This document shows, in pieces, positions 1 through 5,424 of a stretch of 5,424 nt of DNA (positions are counted from its first letter, which is position 1; each line of letters opens with the position of its first letter). Under the pieces are notes generated by a model. The model did not search any database, was not told the origin of the DNA, and was given only the letters and a program-made list of their open reading frames with translations. Origin of the DNA: Caldithrix sp. (GTDB taxonomy: Bacteria > Zhuqueibacterota > Zhuqueibacteria > Oceanimicrobiales > Oceanimicrobiaceae); the NCBI GenBank assembly GCA_004357015.1, contig SMXE01000191.1, forward strand, positions 1 to 5,424, written 5' to 3'. Both the position numbers and the translations under genes were made by a program.

Positions 1-247
1 CGCGCAGATAGTTGCTTCGATCGTTTTTGGCCTTTTGATAATTTTGACGGTCATACCTTATATTTTAAACATTTATGGCAATAAATACCTGGTGGCAGTT
101 GTTCCGGGGGTGGATCTGGTTGTCGCCGGCGCGCTGTACTTCATGTGGACGTATCCTTACCCAGAATCCTTACGCCGTATTTCCTTTGTTCTCAAAGCCG
201 ACATGTTTGTTGGGTTGTTTGCGATCTACCTGGGCGTTTCTTCGTAA
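1..247 (+). CDS. C-terminal fragment of a membrane protein, probably UbiA-family prenyltransferase (partial)
   Basis: The reading frame is open from the left edge (first full codon at base 2) to TAA at 245-247, giving 81 visible residues of a protein whose start lies outside the window. It is very hydrophobic, with likely membrane segments at visible residues about 3-24, 28-50 and 67-79. The last part has a Ser-x-x-Leu-Lys-x-x-Met-x-x-Gly-Leu-x-Ala pattern (SFVLKADMFVGLFA), which resembles the C-terminal helix of UbiA prenyltransferases, especially the geranylgeranylglycerol-phosphate geranylgeranyltransferase branch. Those enzymes transfer a polyprenyl chain to an acceptor inside the membrane. 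The Asp-rich catalytic motifs would lie upstream and cannot be checked, so the family is an inference from the tail alone. The stop is 11 bases before dtd, suggesting co-transcription. Another multi-pass membrane protein is possible. Confidence 0.6.
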   Translation, partial: AQIVASIVFGLLIILTVIPYILNIYGNKYLVAVVPGVDLVVAGALYFMWTYPYPESLRRISFVLKADMFVGLFAIYLGVSS

Positions 248-258
248 CGCTGTCGCTG

Positions 259-705
259 ATGAAAGCGTTGATTCAAAGAGTCACGCGTGGCGTCGTGCGC
301 ATTGAGGGTACAGTGAAAGGACAAATTGAGAGGGGCCTGGTTATTCTTTTGGGCGTGCGCAACGAGGACAGGGAAGAGGATGCGAAGTATCTTGCAGAGA
401 AGTGCGCCAATCTCAGGGTTTTTTCTGACTCAGCTGGCAAGTTAAATCTGTCGTGTTTGGATGTTGGTGGAGAAATGCTGGTGGTTTCTCAGTTCACGCT
501 GTACGGGGATCCGCGCAAAGGCCGCCGCCCGAGTTTCATTGCGGCTGCCGGTCCTGAGATTTCCGAGCCACTTTATCGTACATTTATGGACTACCTGCGC
601 GAGTTGGGACTCAAAGTTGAGTCCGGCGAGTTTGGCGCGATGATGGAAGTCGAGATTCACAACGATGGTCCGGTGACACTGATGGTGGAGAGTAAGAACG
701 GGTGA
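259..705 (+). CDS. dtd: D-aminoacyl-tRNA deacylase
   Basis: A 148-residue protein, the normal length for bacterial DTD. It hydrolyses the ester bond of tRNAs mischarged with D-amino acids (and glycine on tRNA-Ala), in the cytoplasm as a homodimer. The family N-terminus MKALIQRVTR begins exactly at ATG 259, so the longer upstream open frame from 145 is not used. The two active-site signatures are intact: SQFTL at residues 77-81, and NDGPVT at 135-140, which contains the Gly-Pro motif that gives chiral selectivity across the dimer. The conserved RKGRRPSF block (86-93) is also present. No clear Shine-Dalgarno sequence precedes the start; the upstream gene ends 11 bases away, so coupled translation is plausible. 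The stop overlaps the maf start by four bases (GTGA). Identity is close to certain. Confidence 0.97.
   Translation: MKALIQRVTRGVVRIEGTVKGQIERGLVILLGVRNEDREEDAKYLAEKCANLRVFSDSAGKLNLSCLDVGGEMLVVSQFTLYGDPRKGRRPSFIAAAGPEISEPLYRTFMDYLRELGLKVESGEFGAMMEVEIHNDGPVTLMVESKNG
684..690 (+). promoter_or_regulatory. Ribosome binding site for maf, inside the end of dtd
   Basis: GGTGGAG lies 11 bases before the GTG start at 702, within the last codons of dtd. It supports the GTG as a real start and the 4-base overlap as a translational coupling point. Spacing is slightly long, so confidence is moderate. Confidence 0.4.
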
Positions 706-1298
706 ATATCAATGCTCTACTCAACCTGAATGGCAAACGATTGGTGCTGGCGTCTGCTTCTCCAAGACGAGCATACCTCCTTGAGTTGGTTGGTTTTGAC
801 TTCGAAGTGCTGGTCAGCGATCTCGATGAACACAATGAAGAATACACCATGCCAGAGGTCCATGTTCTTGAATTGTCACAAAAGAAAGCCTGGAAAGTTG
901 CCGAAACTATTAAGGACGGCTTAATTGTGGGTGCGGACACCATTGTAGTCCTCGACAAGCAAATTCTCGGTAAACCTGCCGGTGTCGACGAGGCGGCGCA
1001 AATGTTAAGACGCCTGAGCGGACGCACGCACACAGTGTACACGGGTTTTACGATCATCGAAAAGCCCGGCGGCAAAATAGCAAGCGATTACGACAGAACC
1101 GAGGTTCGCTTTCGTCATTTGTCGCAGCAGGAAATTACGGAATACGTGAAAACAAGGAATTCTCTGGACAAAGCCGGCGCATACGGCATTCAAGATCAAG
1201 GCGCGCTGTTTGTGAGCGGCGTCAATGGCTGTTTCTACAACGTGATGGGATTTCCCGTGACGAAATTCTACGAAACACTGCGCCGTTTCTTGGTTTGA
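702..1298 (+). CDS. maf: Maf family nucleoside triphosphate pyrophosphatase (dTTP/UTP type)
   Basis: A 198-residue Maf/HAM1-fold protein that hydrolyses non-canonical and some canonical nucleoside triphosphates to the monophosphate and pyrophosphate in the cytoplasm. Visible motifs are LASASPRR at 16-23, GADTIVV at 77-83 with the catalytic Asp79, GKP at 90-92, HTVYTG at 110-115, DKAGAYGIQ at 156-164 and NVMGFPV near 180-186. SPRR, GADT and AGAYGIQ are the pattern of the YhdE subfamily (dTTP/UTP pyrophosphatase). The YceF m7GTP-type enzymes instead have SPWR, GSDQ and a divergent segment there. The GTG start is chosen because it gives a normal short N-terminus before the first strand, and it overlaps the dtd stop. 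Maf proteins are associated with septum inhibition in Bacillus; a role in division here is only inferred from the shape/wall neighbours. Confidence 0.96.
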   Translation: MNINALLNLNGKRLVLASASPRRAYLLELVGFDFEVLVSDLDEHNEEYTMPEVHVLELSQKKAWKVAETIKDGLIVGADTIVVLDKQILGKPAGVDEAAQMLRRLSGRTHTVYTGFTIIEKPGGKIASDYDRTEVRFRHLSQQEITEYVKTRNSLDKAGAYGIQDQGALFVSGVNGCFYNVMGFPVTKFYETLRRFLV

Positions 1299-1326
1299 GA
1301 ATTCGCACTTCGCACGGAAGCAAATT

Positions 1327-1331
1327 AGGTG
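1327..1331 (+). promoter_or_regulatory. Ribosome binding site deciding the rodZ-like start
   Basis: AGGTG lies 6 bases before ATG 1338 and supports that codon as the start. Its last three bases are GTG 1329-1331, an in-frame alternative start three codons upstream. That GTG is itself preceded by GGAAG (1316-1320) at 8 bases. Both starts are therefore possible; the ATG fits the family N-terminus better. Confidence 0.5.
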
Positions 1332-1337
1332 TGGCCG

Positions 1338-2072
1338 ATGGAAAATATTGGAAAGAGGCTTCGGGACGCTCGCAAAGAACTTGGCAAATCGCTCGAGGAT
1401 ATCCACGAAGAAACCCGCGTCAATGTCGATCATCTTCGGCTTCTCGAGCAAGAGAGTTTTGGGTTCCTTCCTGAAACGTATGTTAAGTCGTTTCTGCGGA
1501 CTTACTGTGAGGCGCTCGGCTTGCCGGCAGAGCAACTGCTCGCACAGTATGACGAAAACAAGGAGGCAGAGGAACCTGAAAATGACAGGGATGCCGCCGG
1601 TAATCCCGCGCCGGTTGTGCTGCCACAGCGTAGGCAGGTGGTGGAATGGCTACTCGGCGCCGGCAGCTTTATTCTTATTGCAAGCCTGATTCTCCTCTAT
1701 TTGCAATACAGAACGCATATTCTTGCCGGTCCGGCAGACCTCATGCAGCGCGAGCGCGGGGAAACGACCGAAAATCTAGCGAAAATCTCGGTGCAAAAAC
1801 CCGATCCCAACCGGCCCGACTCCCCTCTTGAAATGGAGATTTTTGCATTTGAAAAGATCTGGTTGCGCCTGGTGATTGATGGTAAGCGGAGTTCGGAATA
1901 TACGCTTTCTCCCCGAGAGAATCGCACATGGCTGGCCCAAGACCATTTTGAGGTCTTGTTAAAAGGGGTAGGACGGGAAGATGACAATATGGCAACCCAA
2001 GATCGTCTGTCAACCGGGGTTGTGCGCTTTTCGGTATCGAGAGACAGTTTTCGTGAAGGTGGCCGTCCGTAG
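1338..2072 (+). CDS. rodZ: RodZ-like protein: cytoplasmic helix-turn-helix, one membrane segment, periplasmic domain
   Basis: A 244-residue protein with the RodZ layout. Residues about 4-70 form the HTH_25 (Cro/XRE-like) domain: IGKRLRDARKELGKSLEDI, then LRLLEQESFGFLPETYV and SFLRTYCEALGL, the usual helical pattern of this family. An acidic/proline linker (74-97) follows, then Arg98-Arg99 and a single transmembrane helix at about 102-123, so the N-terminus should be cytoplasmic and the C-terminus periplasmic. Residues about 165-235 (EIFAFEKIWLRLVIDGK to STGVVRFSVSRD) match the small C-terminal beta domain (DUF4115). RodZ binds MreB through the helix-turn-helix and helps rod-shaped wall growth; it is not a typical DNA-binding regulator. 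It is shorter than the E. coli protein because of a compact linker, and the Gly-Asn-Ala-like turn of the C-terminal domain is poorly kept. The neighbour mpl fits a wall role. The start could instead be GTG 1329, adding three residues. Confidence 0.85.
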   Translation: MENIGKRLRDARKELGKSLEDIHEETRVNVDHLRLLEQESFGFLPETYVKSFLRTYCEALGLPAEQLLAQYDENKEAEEPENDRDAAGNPAPVVLPQRRQVVEWLLGAGSFILIASLILLYLQYRTHILAGPADLMQRERGETTENLAKISVQKPDPNRPDSPLEMEIFAFEKIWLRLVIDGKRSSEYTLSPRENRTWLAQDHFEVLLKGVGREDDNMATQDRLSTGVVRFSVSRDSFREGGRP

Positions 2073-2102
2073 CAACGGGGCAGCCAGTCTCAATCACATA
2101 AT

Positions 2103-3548
2103 ATGACAACATCGTTGAGTACACGAAATCTTGACTCGGTCAAATCCGTTTATTTCGTCGCAATATGCGGCACCGGTATGACGGCCCTCGCCGGCATGCT
2201 GAAGGCGCGCGGATTTGAGGTGTCTGGCTCGGACCAGAATGTTTACCCACCGATGAGCACTTTCCTGAAAGAAAATAGCATCCCTGTGCACCACGGATTT
2301 GATGCGGCCCACCTCGACCCGCCCCCGGATCTGGTTGTTGTCGGCAATGCCATGTCGAGGGGCAACGCCGAAGTTGAGGCAGTGCTGGATAGAAAGTTGT
2401 TCTATGTTTCGCTGCCCTTTGCCCTGCGTGAATTCTTCATTCGGGGAAAATACTCCTGCGTTGTAACCGGTACCCACGGCAAAACCACCACAAGCTCTTT
2501 GTTGGCCTGGCTTCTCGAAAGCGCCGGCCGGGACCCCAGTTTTTTTATTGGCGGCATTCCGGAGAATTTTGGCAAAGGATTCAAGTTAGGAGATGGCAAG
2601 CATTTCGTACTGGAGGGAGACGAGTACGACACCGCTTTCTTTGACAAGGCGTCCAAGTTTTTGCACTATTTGCCCGACCTGGCCATTATCAACAATATCG
2701 AGTTTGATCACGCAGATATTTTCAAGAACCTTGATGAGATCAGGACAGCATTCGCGAGAATGGTCAACCTTATTCCACGCAACGGCTTCTTGCTGTCGTG
2801 CTGGGATGACCCTTTAGTGCGGGAAGTGAGCGCCGGCGCTTTTGCACAGGTTGTTTCGTTCGGCCTCGACGCGGAGGCGGACTGGCGCGCGGAGAATATT
2901 CAGCCAGGGCCGGACGCAACGGAATTTGACGTTCTGCATAAGTCGGCAGTGTTCGGGCATTTTAGCACAGCTTTGTATGGCAAGCACATGGTCCGTAACT
3001 GCCTTGCAGTGATCGCGGCCAGCCACATTCTCGGCCTGACCTCGGATGAAATCCGGGTGGGCCTGGGTACATTCAAAAACGTGCAACGCCGGCTTCAGTT
3101 CAAGGGAGAAGTTGCAGGCGTCAAAATTTTCGATGATTTTGCGCACCATCCTACCGAAGTACTGGCAACTACAGAAGGGCTCCGCGACCGGTTTCCTGAG
3201 GCCCGGCTGTGGGCCATCTTCGAGCCGCGGACGGCAACCAGCAAAAGAAAGATATTTGAGGACAAGTTCGTCGCTGCGCTTGCAGCGGCTGATCGGGTGA
3301 TTCTTACACCGCTCTACGCGCAGGAGAAAGTGCCGGAAGCGGAGAGATTGTCGCTCGATCAAGTGTGCGCCGGCCTGAAACAGAAAGATGTTCCCAATTG
3401 GGTGCTGCCGGCGAACGACGAGATGCTTGCCTTTTTGAAGGCCAATGTCGCGCAGGGAGACGTGCTGTTGTTTATGAGCAACGGCGATTTCAACCAAATT
3501 CCAGACAAATTAATATCACAGGAATTAACAGTGGAAGAATGCAAATGA
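2103..3548 (+). CDS. mpl: UDP-N-acetylmuramate:L-alanyl-gamma-D-glutamyl-meso-diaminopimelate ligase
   Basis: A 481-residue Mur-ligase-family enzyme of normal length for Mpl. It joins recycled murein tripeptide to UDP-MurNAc with ATP, bypassing MurC, MurD and MurE in the cytoplasm. Domain 1 binds UDP-MurNAc: a glycine-rich loop (CGTGMTALAG, 22-31) and SGSD (41-44). Domain 2 is the ATPase: P-loop TGTHGKTTT (122-130), EGDEYDTAFFDK (171-182) and NNIEFDHADIF (197-207). Domain 3 has NVQRR (326-330), FDDFAHHPTEV (343-353), EPRTATSKR (374-382) and MSNGDF (458-463). EGDEYDTAFFDK and FDHADIF are diagnostic of Mpl; MurC has a Glu-Ala-Asp-Glu-Ser type sequence there. The enzyme implies meso-diaminopimelate peptidoglycan and wall recycling. 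No good Shine-Dalgarno sequence precedes ATG 2103. The gene follows the rodZ-like stop by 30 bases and overlaps the R3H gene by four (ATGA). Confidence 0.96.
   Translation: MTTSLSTRNLDSVKSVYFVAICGTGMTALAGMLKARGFEVSGSDQNVYPPMSTFLKENSIPVHHGFDAAHLDPPPDLVVVGNAMSRGNAEVEAVLDRKLFYVSLPFALREFFIRGKYSCVVTGTHGKTTTSSLLAWLLESAGRDPSFFIGGIPENFGKGFKLGDGKHFVLEGDEYDTAFFDKASKFLHYLPDLAIINNIEFDHADIFKNLDEIRTAFARMVNLIPRNGFLLSCWDDPLVREVSAGAFAQVVSFGLDAEADWRAENIQPGPDATEFDVLHKSAVFGHFSTALYGKHMVRNCLAVIAASHILGLTSDEIRVGLGTFKNVQRRLQFKGEVAGVKIFDDFAHHPTEVLATTEGLRDRFPEARLWAIFEPRTATSKRKIFEDKFVAALAAADRVILTPLYAQEKVPEAERLSLDQVCAGLKQKDVPNWVLPANDEMLAFLKANVAQGDVLLFMSNGDFNQIPDKLISQELTVEECK
3533..3537 (+). promoter_or_regulatory. Ribosome binding site for the R3H gene, inside the end of mpl
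   Basis: GGAAG lies 7 bases before ATG 3545. It supports that codon rather than the in-frame ATG at 3539, which is only one base from the site. The site lies in the last codons of mpl. Confidence 0.5.
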
Positions 3549-4045
3549 GCGAAGAAAGAAGAAGATCAGGGCCGAGAAGAAGACCCGATTCAAGAAGGCG
3601 GGGGCATGATAGTCCCCCAAACAGCAATATCAGAGGCATGATTTCCGGGCTGGAAGAAAAATTGAGGGAGTCCATAAAGCCCGAGTCGTTGAGCAGATTG
3701 AATTTTTTTGAAAGAAAACTCATTCATCGCCATTTCGACCACAGCGCCATGTATGAAACGCGCACTTACCGGAATGCTGACAACTTCACCCTCTACATCT
3801 ACCCCATCGGCAATATTGAAAAATTTGCCAGAGAGAAGGCGCAGGAAGCCGTCGACTCTGGCGATTCAGTGGACTTTCCGCCTATGGGAAGCTATGAACG
3901 CTACATTGTTCACAACACCTTAAAGGATTTTTCTGGCGTAGAAACTGCAAGCCAGGGCGAGGGAAGTGAGCGATACGTCCAGGTCACTTCCAAACGTTTT
4001 GGACGCGGCCTGAAGAGAATTGTGAGAAAGATCAGACTGTTTTGA
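3545..4045 (+). CDS. R3H-domain single-stranded nucleic-acid-binding protein with a second, degenerate R3H motif
   Basis: A 166-residue protein that starts in the ATGA overlap with the mpl stop. Residues about 113-149 are a good R3H domain: PMGSYERYIVH with the Arg119-x3-His123 signature, then GVETASQGEGSERYVQV. This is the form found at the C-terminus of Jag/KhpB proteins, which bind single-stranded RNA; no Jag-N or KH domain is visible here. Residues about 52-87 look like a second copy: NFFERKLIH with Arg57-x3-His61, and Glu-Thr at the same distance from the His (71-72 versus 133-134). This copy lacks the GEG turn. The N-terminal 20 residues are disordered and basic, with three Arg-Arg-Arg runs. 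The C-terminus (150-166) is Lys/Arg-rich with hydrophobic spacing. Both tails could bind nucleic acid. The specific function is unknown; coupling to mpl and proximity to rodZ suggest, by inference only, post-transcriptional control of wall or shape genes. Confidence 0.9.
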   Translation: MSEERRRSGPRRRPDSRRRGHDSPPNSNIRGMISGLEEKLRESIKPESLSRLNFFERKLIHRHFDHSAMYETRTYRNADNFTLYIYPIGNIEKFAREKAQEAVDSGDSVDFPPMGSYERYIVHNTLKDFSGVETASQGEGSERYVQVTSKRFGRGLKRIVRKIRLF

Positions 4046-4068
4046 CATTCTCGAAATCAAATGTTAAA
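4041..4068. terminator. Weak inverted repeat across two convergent stop codons
   Basis: TTTGACATT (4041-4049) pairs with AATGTTAAA (4060-4068) over nine positions, eight Watson-Crick and one G-T, around a 10-base loop. The hairpin covers the TGA of the R3H gene (4043-4045) and the TGA of the minus-strand PHP gene (4057-4059). Convergent genes need a terminator here and none other is visible. However, the stem is AT-rich and no T-run follows on either strand, so it is not a classical intrinsic terminator and may be chance. Confidence 0.2.
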
Positions 4069-5424
4069 CCACACGGGATTGGTTAAGCATTTGAAGCGCT
4101 GCCCGTCGCGTTCTGTATAAAGTTCAGCTCGCACGTAACCGGGTTGCAGTTTTGCTTCGACAAAGGAATCTTTGTGAAGAAATGGCGCTGGAAACGCTTC
4201 TATATTTCTTAGCAAAGATTCCTCTTTTGTTTTGAAACAGCCCGCATAAATCTTGAACGACTGCAATTCTCCAAATTCCGCAGATGACTGACACACGCAG
4301 TCGAACTGGAGCGTCTGACCAGAAAGAGTGTCCCCCGGCCTGCCAGTTTGCCCATCGTGCGAAATGATTCTAAGATCGAGAAAAGGACCATCTGTCACCA
4401 CCATTCTACCGTTTCGGATGGCCATCAGCAACGAGTCGAGTGTCAATTGTTGGTCAACGAAAACCGCGGTTCTCACCCTGCCGAAAACCTGGTGGTGATT
4501 CTCCTGCATGGTCAGAAAAGGGAAGCCGATCTGGCGATAGCGATTGAAGTTGCCGTGCGCGTCGTTGCCAGCGGAAATGAAGATGCGTCGTCCATTCAGG
4601 AGCAAGTTGATCCAGGCTCGCTTGCCCTCCTCGAAACCGGCGTCTGAGCCGTTCCAGATTTGCAGCCCGTGCAGACCCGGGTGCTCAAAATCCGGCGCCT
4701 CCCACTTTCCGCGCCGCACGAGCATTCGTTCCAGCAGCGGTGGTGAAATCAACGGATGCGCAGCGAAAGCCGCCGAGTTTGAGTTGCTGCGTTGCAGGAC
4801 AGATTCGATAGAAGCCGTGGGCCGCGTGCGAAACCAACGCTCTGCGCCGTCTCCGTCTCCGGGCAGAAATGTGGGATTGTTCAAAATCAGAAAGTGAACG
4901 TTGCGATTCTTGTGGTTGCCTGCTGACACTTCTTCGCCGGGAACGATGACGAATCCTGAGTTGTCAGCGTTTAAGGCGCCCACTTCCTGCCACAGGGCTT
5001 GCCATTTTCGCAGCAGCGGATCCTTTTTTAGATAATTGTGCGGATCGTCATCAAGATCGTAGGAGTGGTCTGTGGCACAAAAGAAATTCAGCCCCATGAC
5101 TCTTGCCAACTGACGCGTGGCTGCGAGGGGTGCGCCGAACTCAACCTGGTCGTCCGTGAAACTAGTGTGGCAGTGGAATTCGCCAAAGTGCCAGCCGGCT
5201 GTCTTCGGCAGCGCCTGGCTGGCCACCACAACCTCGAGGGGGGCGTGGCTGGTGCGGGCGTAGTTGTCGTTCCTGGCTTGTTTGGCGACGCCATTGACAG
5301 AATACTGAATCGTGACATCCAATGGCAAGACGCCCTCAAAGTCCCTCCGAAGAGAAACCGAAAACAGTCTGTGCCAGAATCTCGAATCTATTCCTTCACG
5401 CTCAATCTCGAATTCTTGGGTTTC
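4057..5424 (-). CDS. PHP-domain metallohydrolase, CehA/McbA-like (partial, start beyond the right edge)
   Basis: The minus-strand frame is open from the right edge to TGA at 4057-4059, giving 455 visible residues. A TTG at 5326-5328 could be read as a start, but sense codons with protein-like composition continue to the edge, so the true start is outside. Visible residues 1-75 look like the end of a beta-rich N-terminal region. The PHP domain follows with metal-ligand motifs in order: HCH at 84-86 in HCHTSFTDD, TDHS (118-121), PGEE (162-165), His177 in VHFLIL, AHP (222-224) and GNDAH (286-290). These are the His/Asp/Glu ligands of PHP phosphoesterases. Residues about 330-455 form a second, probably beta-rich domain ending in NPVWFNI. 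CehA/McbA-like members hydrolyse phosphoester or carbamate bonds, but the substrate cannot be told from sequence. The gene is convergent with the upstream operon (11 bases between stops), so it is a separate unit. Confidence 0.88.
   Translation of the reverse strand, partial: ETQEFEIEREGIDSRFWHRLFSVSLRRDFEGVLPLDVTIQYSVNGVAKQARNDNYARTSHAPLEVVVASQALPKTAGWHFGEFHCHTSFTDDQVEFGAPLAATRQLARVMGLNFFCATDHSYDLDDDPHNYLKKDPLLRKWQALWQEVGALNADNSGFVIVPGEEVSAGNHKNRNVHFLILNNPTFLPGDGDGAERWFRTRPTASIESVLQRSNSNSAAFAAHPLISPPLLERMLVRRGKWEAPDFEHPGLHGLQIWNGSDAGFEEGKRAWINLLLNGRRIFISAGNDAHGNFNRYRQIGFPFLTMQENHHQVFGRVRTAVFVDQQLTLDSLLMAIRNGRMVVTDGPFLDLRIISHDGQTGRPGDTLSGQTLQFDCVCQSSAEFGELQSFKIYAGCFKTKEESLLRNIEAFPAPFLHKDSFVEAKLQPGYVRAELYTERDGQRFKCLTNPVWFNI

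Noticed and set aside
145..258. Upstream extension of dtd in the same frame
   Set aside because: It would overlap the end of the preceding membrane protein, and the DTD family starts exactly at MKALIQRV (ATG 259).
1302..1315. Tandem 7-base repeat TTCGCAC between maf and the rodZ-like gene
   Set aside because: Only two copies are present in a 39-base gap and no wider array or operator pattern is seen; probably chance.
611..1535. Two overlapping minus-strand open frames (611-1075 and 1005-1535) opposite dtd, maf and the rodZ-like gene
   Set aside because: Both are antisense to confidently identified genes, overlap each other in different frames, and show no family features.
2131..2143. Inverted repeat TTGAC-TCG-GTCAA, operator-like
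   Set aside because: It is short, lies inside the mpl coding sequence and has no promoter elements nearby; a five-base palindrome is expected by chance.
2814..3497. A 227-codon minus-strand open frame opposite mpl
   Set aside because: It lies wholly antisense to a well-supported Mpl coding region, its translation has no recognisable motif, and its composition looks like a shadow of the plus-strand codons.
3703..3709. Run of seven T in the R3H gene as a possible frameshift or slippage site
   Set aside because: The reading frame is coherent on both sides: the first R3H-like motif continues across it in frame, so there is no sign of a break.
5326..5328. TTG as the start of the PHP protein
   Set aside because: The frame stays open to the right edge with protein-like codons, and there is no clear ribosome site before the TTG, so the real start is probably outside the window.

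Overview
The window holds the end of a compact plus-strand gene cluster of a bacterium, followed by one convergent minus-strand gene. Nearly every base is coding. In order on the plus strand it contains the C-terminal end of a membrane protein that looks like a UbiA-family prenyltransferase, then dtd (D-aminoacyl-tRNA deacylase), maf (nucleotide pyrophosphatase), a RodZ-like helix-turn-helix/membrane protein, mpl (murein tripeptide ligase) and a small R3H-domain nucleic-acid-binding protein. A PHP-domain metallohydrolase on the minus strand runs off the right edge.

The plus-strand genes are separated by 11, -4, 39, 30 and -4 bases, so they probably form one transcript with translational coupling at the two 4-base overlaps (dtd/maf and mpl/R3H). 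No promoter is visible, and the start of the operon lies left of the window. No stretch longer than about 40 bases lacks a gene. I saw no RNA gene, insertion sequence, CRISPR array or attachment site.

The organism is a bacterium with a meso-diaminopimelate type of peptidoglycan, and Mpl suggests a Gram-negative that recycles its wall. Base composition looks moderate and even. The UbiA-like fragment resembles the ether-lipid (DGGGP synthase-like) branch, which would fit an FCB-group or related environmental lineage. That placement is inference only.

The cluster has a cell-envelope theme. RodZ-like proteins link the actin-like MreB cytoskeleton to wall elongation, and Mpl returns recovered murein tripeptide to precursor synthesis. 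DTD clears D-amino acids from tRNA, Maf is linked to division control in some bacteria, and R3H proteins of the Jag/KhpB type influence elongation and division in Gram-positives. The most unusual item is the R3H protein. It appears to carry two R3H motifs in tandem, the first degenerate, flanked by strongly basic tails, and it is translationally coupled to mpl. I do not see a clearly novel multi-gene system here.
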